Source of the DNA: Bacillota bacterium
Lineage (GTDB): Bacteria; Bacillota_I; Bacilli_A; RF39; UBA660
Assembly (NCBI GenBank): GCA_018381595.1
Contig: JAGZRP010000032.1
Span: 1 to 7,613, forward strand
DNA: 7,613 bases
Direction: 5' to 3'
The notes beneath the pieces were generated by a model. That model was not told the DNA's origin, ran no database searches, and saw nothing but the letters and a program-made list of their open reading frames with translations. Position numbers and translations under genes: made by a program. Below, piece by piece: positions 6,744 to 7,613 of this stretch (position 1 is the stretch's first letter; every line of letters begins with the position of its first letter).

Positions 6744-7474
6744 ATGATTATAGTTTTCCAAATTTTCTACTATGAAAACCTATTTTCAAGATTGAGTACT
6801 AAAGTTCGAGATTTTGTTCGTACTCAGCTTAGAGAATTTCAATATTTGGATGATGGGCAATTTAAAACATTACCAGAGTATCCAGAATTTGCTTGGTTTG
6901 AAGGGATGTAAATGCGGTAACTCATAGAAATTGCTCCATTTTTGGCGATTATATCCGAATTATGATGTTTGATGATCGATTAGAAATTTATAGTCCAGGT
7001 AAGCTTCCTAATATCGTAACGGTTGAAAATATTAAGCACGAACGTTTTTCTCGTAATCCTCGTATTGCTAGAACTTTAACAGAATTTGGATGGGTACGAG
7101 AAATGAATGAGGGAGTGAAGCGAATCTATTCTGAGATGGAATCTTATTTCTTGCATGAACCTAAATACACAGAGCCAGGAAATAAAGTTGTTTTAACTCT
7201 TGAAAATAATATTTTGAGCCGACATTTGAGAGTTAATGATAAGATGATGAAAAAATATGACGAATTCAATGATTTAAATGACGATGAGAAAGCAATTTTA
7301 CATATCATGTATAATACCGGAGAGAAAATGACTACTGCTTTGGCCGCTAGAATAACAAATAGGGGTAGAAATTTTGCAAGTAAATTATTAAAGAGTCTTG
7401 TAAATAAAGAGATCCTGGAATGGCATGGCACAAGTAAGCAAGATAGAAATCAGTACTATACTTTGGCAGAATAG
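6744..7474 (+). pseudogene. AlbA_2/GHKL-type ATP-binding regulator (RecG-like C-terminal family), truncated and frameshifted
   Basis: Two frames join to give the C-terminal half of a family of predicted regulators with an N-terminal AlbA_2 (Schlafen-like) domain, a GHKL-like ATP-binding domain and a winged helix. The first part, from about 6768, reads RLSTKVRDFV and then EYPEFAWFEG before stopping at TAA 6909-6911. If one T is added after 6907, the frame runs on through VNAVTHRN to TAG 7472-7474. This is the E-(x)-NA-(x)-HRDY box, followed by DDRLEIYSPGKLP, diagnostic of the family. In this copy the HRDY box reads HRNC. The C-terminal part, residues after LNDDEKAIL, looks like a winged helix. 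The N-terminal AlbA_2 domain is missing, and ATG 6744 is only the first Met in the open frame, probably junction sequence. The gene begins 9 bases after the exporter stop, which suggests the lanthipeptide cassette ends here. Confidence 0.82.
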
Positions 7475-7492
7475 CGGATCTATTTATAACTG

Positions 7493-7510
7493 GAGTGCAG
7501 AAGAGTGCAG
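7493..7510. repeat. Tandem-like direct repeat GAGTGCAG
   Basis: GAGTGCAG occurs at 7493-7500 and again at 7503-7510, ten bases apart, with related GCAGTA words nearby (7507-7512 and 7527-7532). The 139 bases after the ATP-binding pseudogene contain no gene I can support. The repeat may be a remnant of the element end. No function is visible. Confidence 0.4.
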
Positions 7511-7553
7511 TAGTTCGGAGTAAAACGCAGTAAGTGAATTTCCCCTGTTTTCC

Positions 7554-7576
7554 TCAAAAAATCTCAAACTTTTTGA
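7554..7576. repeat. Short inverted repeat TCAAAAA/TTTTTGA
   Basis: TCAAAAA (7554-7560) pairs with TTTTTGA (7570-7576) around 9 bases. The stem has mostly A-T pairs and would be weak. It could mark an end of inserted DNA or be chance in AT-rich sequence. Confidence 0.3.
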
Positions 7577-7582
7577 AATTCT

Positions 7583-7608
7583 GGACAAAAGAAAAGGCCT
7601 AGTTGCCT
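7583..7608 (-). terminator. Possible terminator of a minus-strand gene beyond the right edge
   Basis: On the minus strand AGGC (7608-7605) pairs with GCCT (7598-7595) around 6 bases and runs into a T-rich tract (TTTTCTTTT). The stem is only 4 bp, so the call is weak. It would fit a gene to the right reading leftward. Confidence 0.25.
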
Positions 7609-7613
7609 GTAGT

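Noticed and set aside
6751..6782. Inverted repeat TAGTTTTC/GAAAACCTA after the exporter as a terminator
   Set aside because: It has a bulge, a stem of mostly A-T pairs and no T tract, and it overlaps homologous coding sequence of the pseudogene. I see no convincing terminator for the operon.
7475..7613. Second att copy of the rpsI 3' end at the right edge
   Set aside because: I looked for the rpsI tail (TCTCAAAACGTTAA-like) and found no convincing match. The element's right end is probably outside the window or deleted.

Overview
The window comes from a low-GC Gram-positive coccus, almost certainly Streptococcus. The first 120 bases encode the last 39 residues of ribosomal protein S9 in streptococcal form, and the other genes are strongly AT-rich with streptococcal-type promoters and ribosome binding sites. 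A mitis-group species such as S. pneumoniae is a reasonable guess, but the sequence alone does not prove it.

Left edge (1-858): the rpsI 3' end is followed by a strong intrinsic terminator, three spaced TTCACCC repeats, the decayed C-terminal third of a tyrosine integrase (minus strand) and the decayed C-terminal half of an S24-type (CI/LexA-like) repressor (plus strand). This looks like the ruined end of an integrative element or prophage inserted just behind rpsI.

Centre (about 930-6734): a compact class I lanthipeptide locus on the plus strand. It has a good promoter, a 34-codon precursor gene (lanA), an intergenic attenuator-type hairpin, a lanB dehydratase, a lanC cyclase and an MFS exporter. 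The logic would be: LanB dehydrates Ser/Thr in the precursor core, LanC adds the two C-terminal cysteines to make (methyl)lanthionine rings, and the MFS protein exports the product or gives self-protection. No leader peptidase, LanFEG immunity transporter or two-component system is in the window.

The lanB frame can be followed over its whole expected length (about 970 codons), but it carries two in-frame stop codons and a one-base frameshift in a seven-A run. LanA, LanC and the exporter stay open. As written, the cluster therefore cannot make its product unless a LanB acts in trans or some of the lesions are sequence errors.

Right edge (6744-7613): a truncated and frameshifted pseudogene of an AlbA_2/GHKL-type ATP-binding regulator (RecG-like C-terminal family), then about 140 bases without a gene that hold short repeats and a possible minus-strand terminator. 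The lanthipeptide cassette is thus flanked on both sides by gene debris, as expected for cargo in a degraded mobile region.
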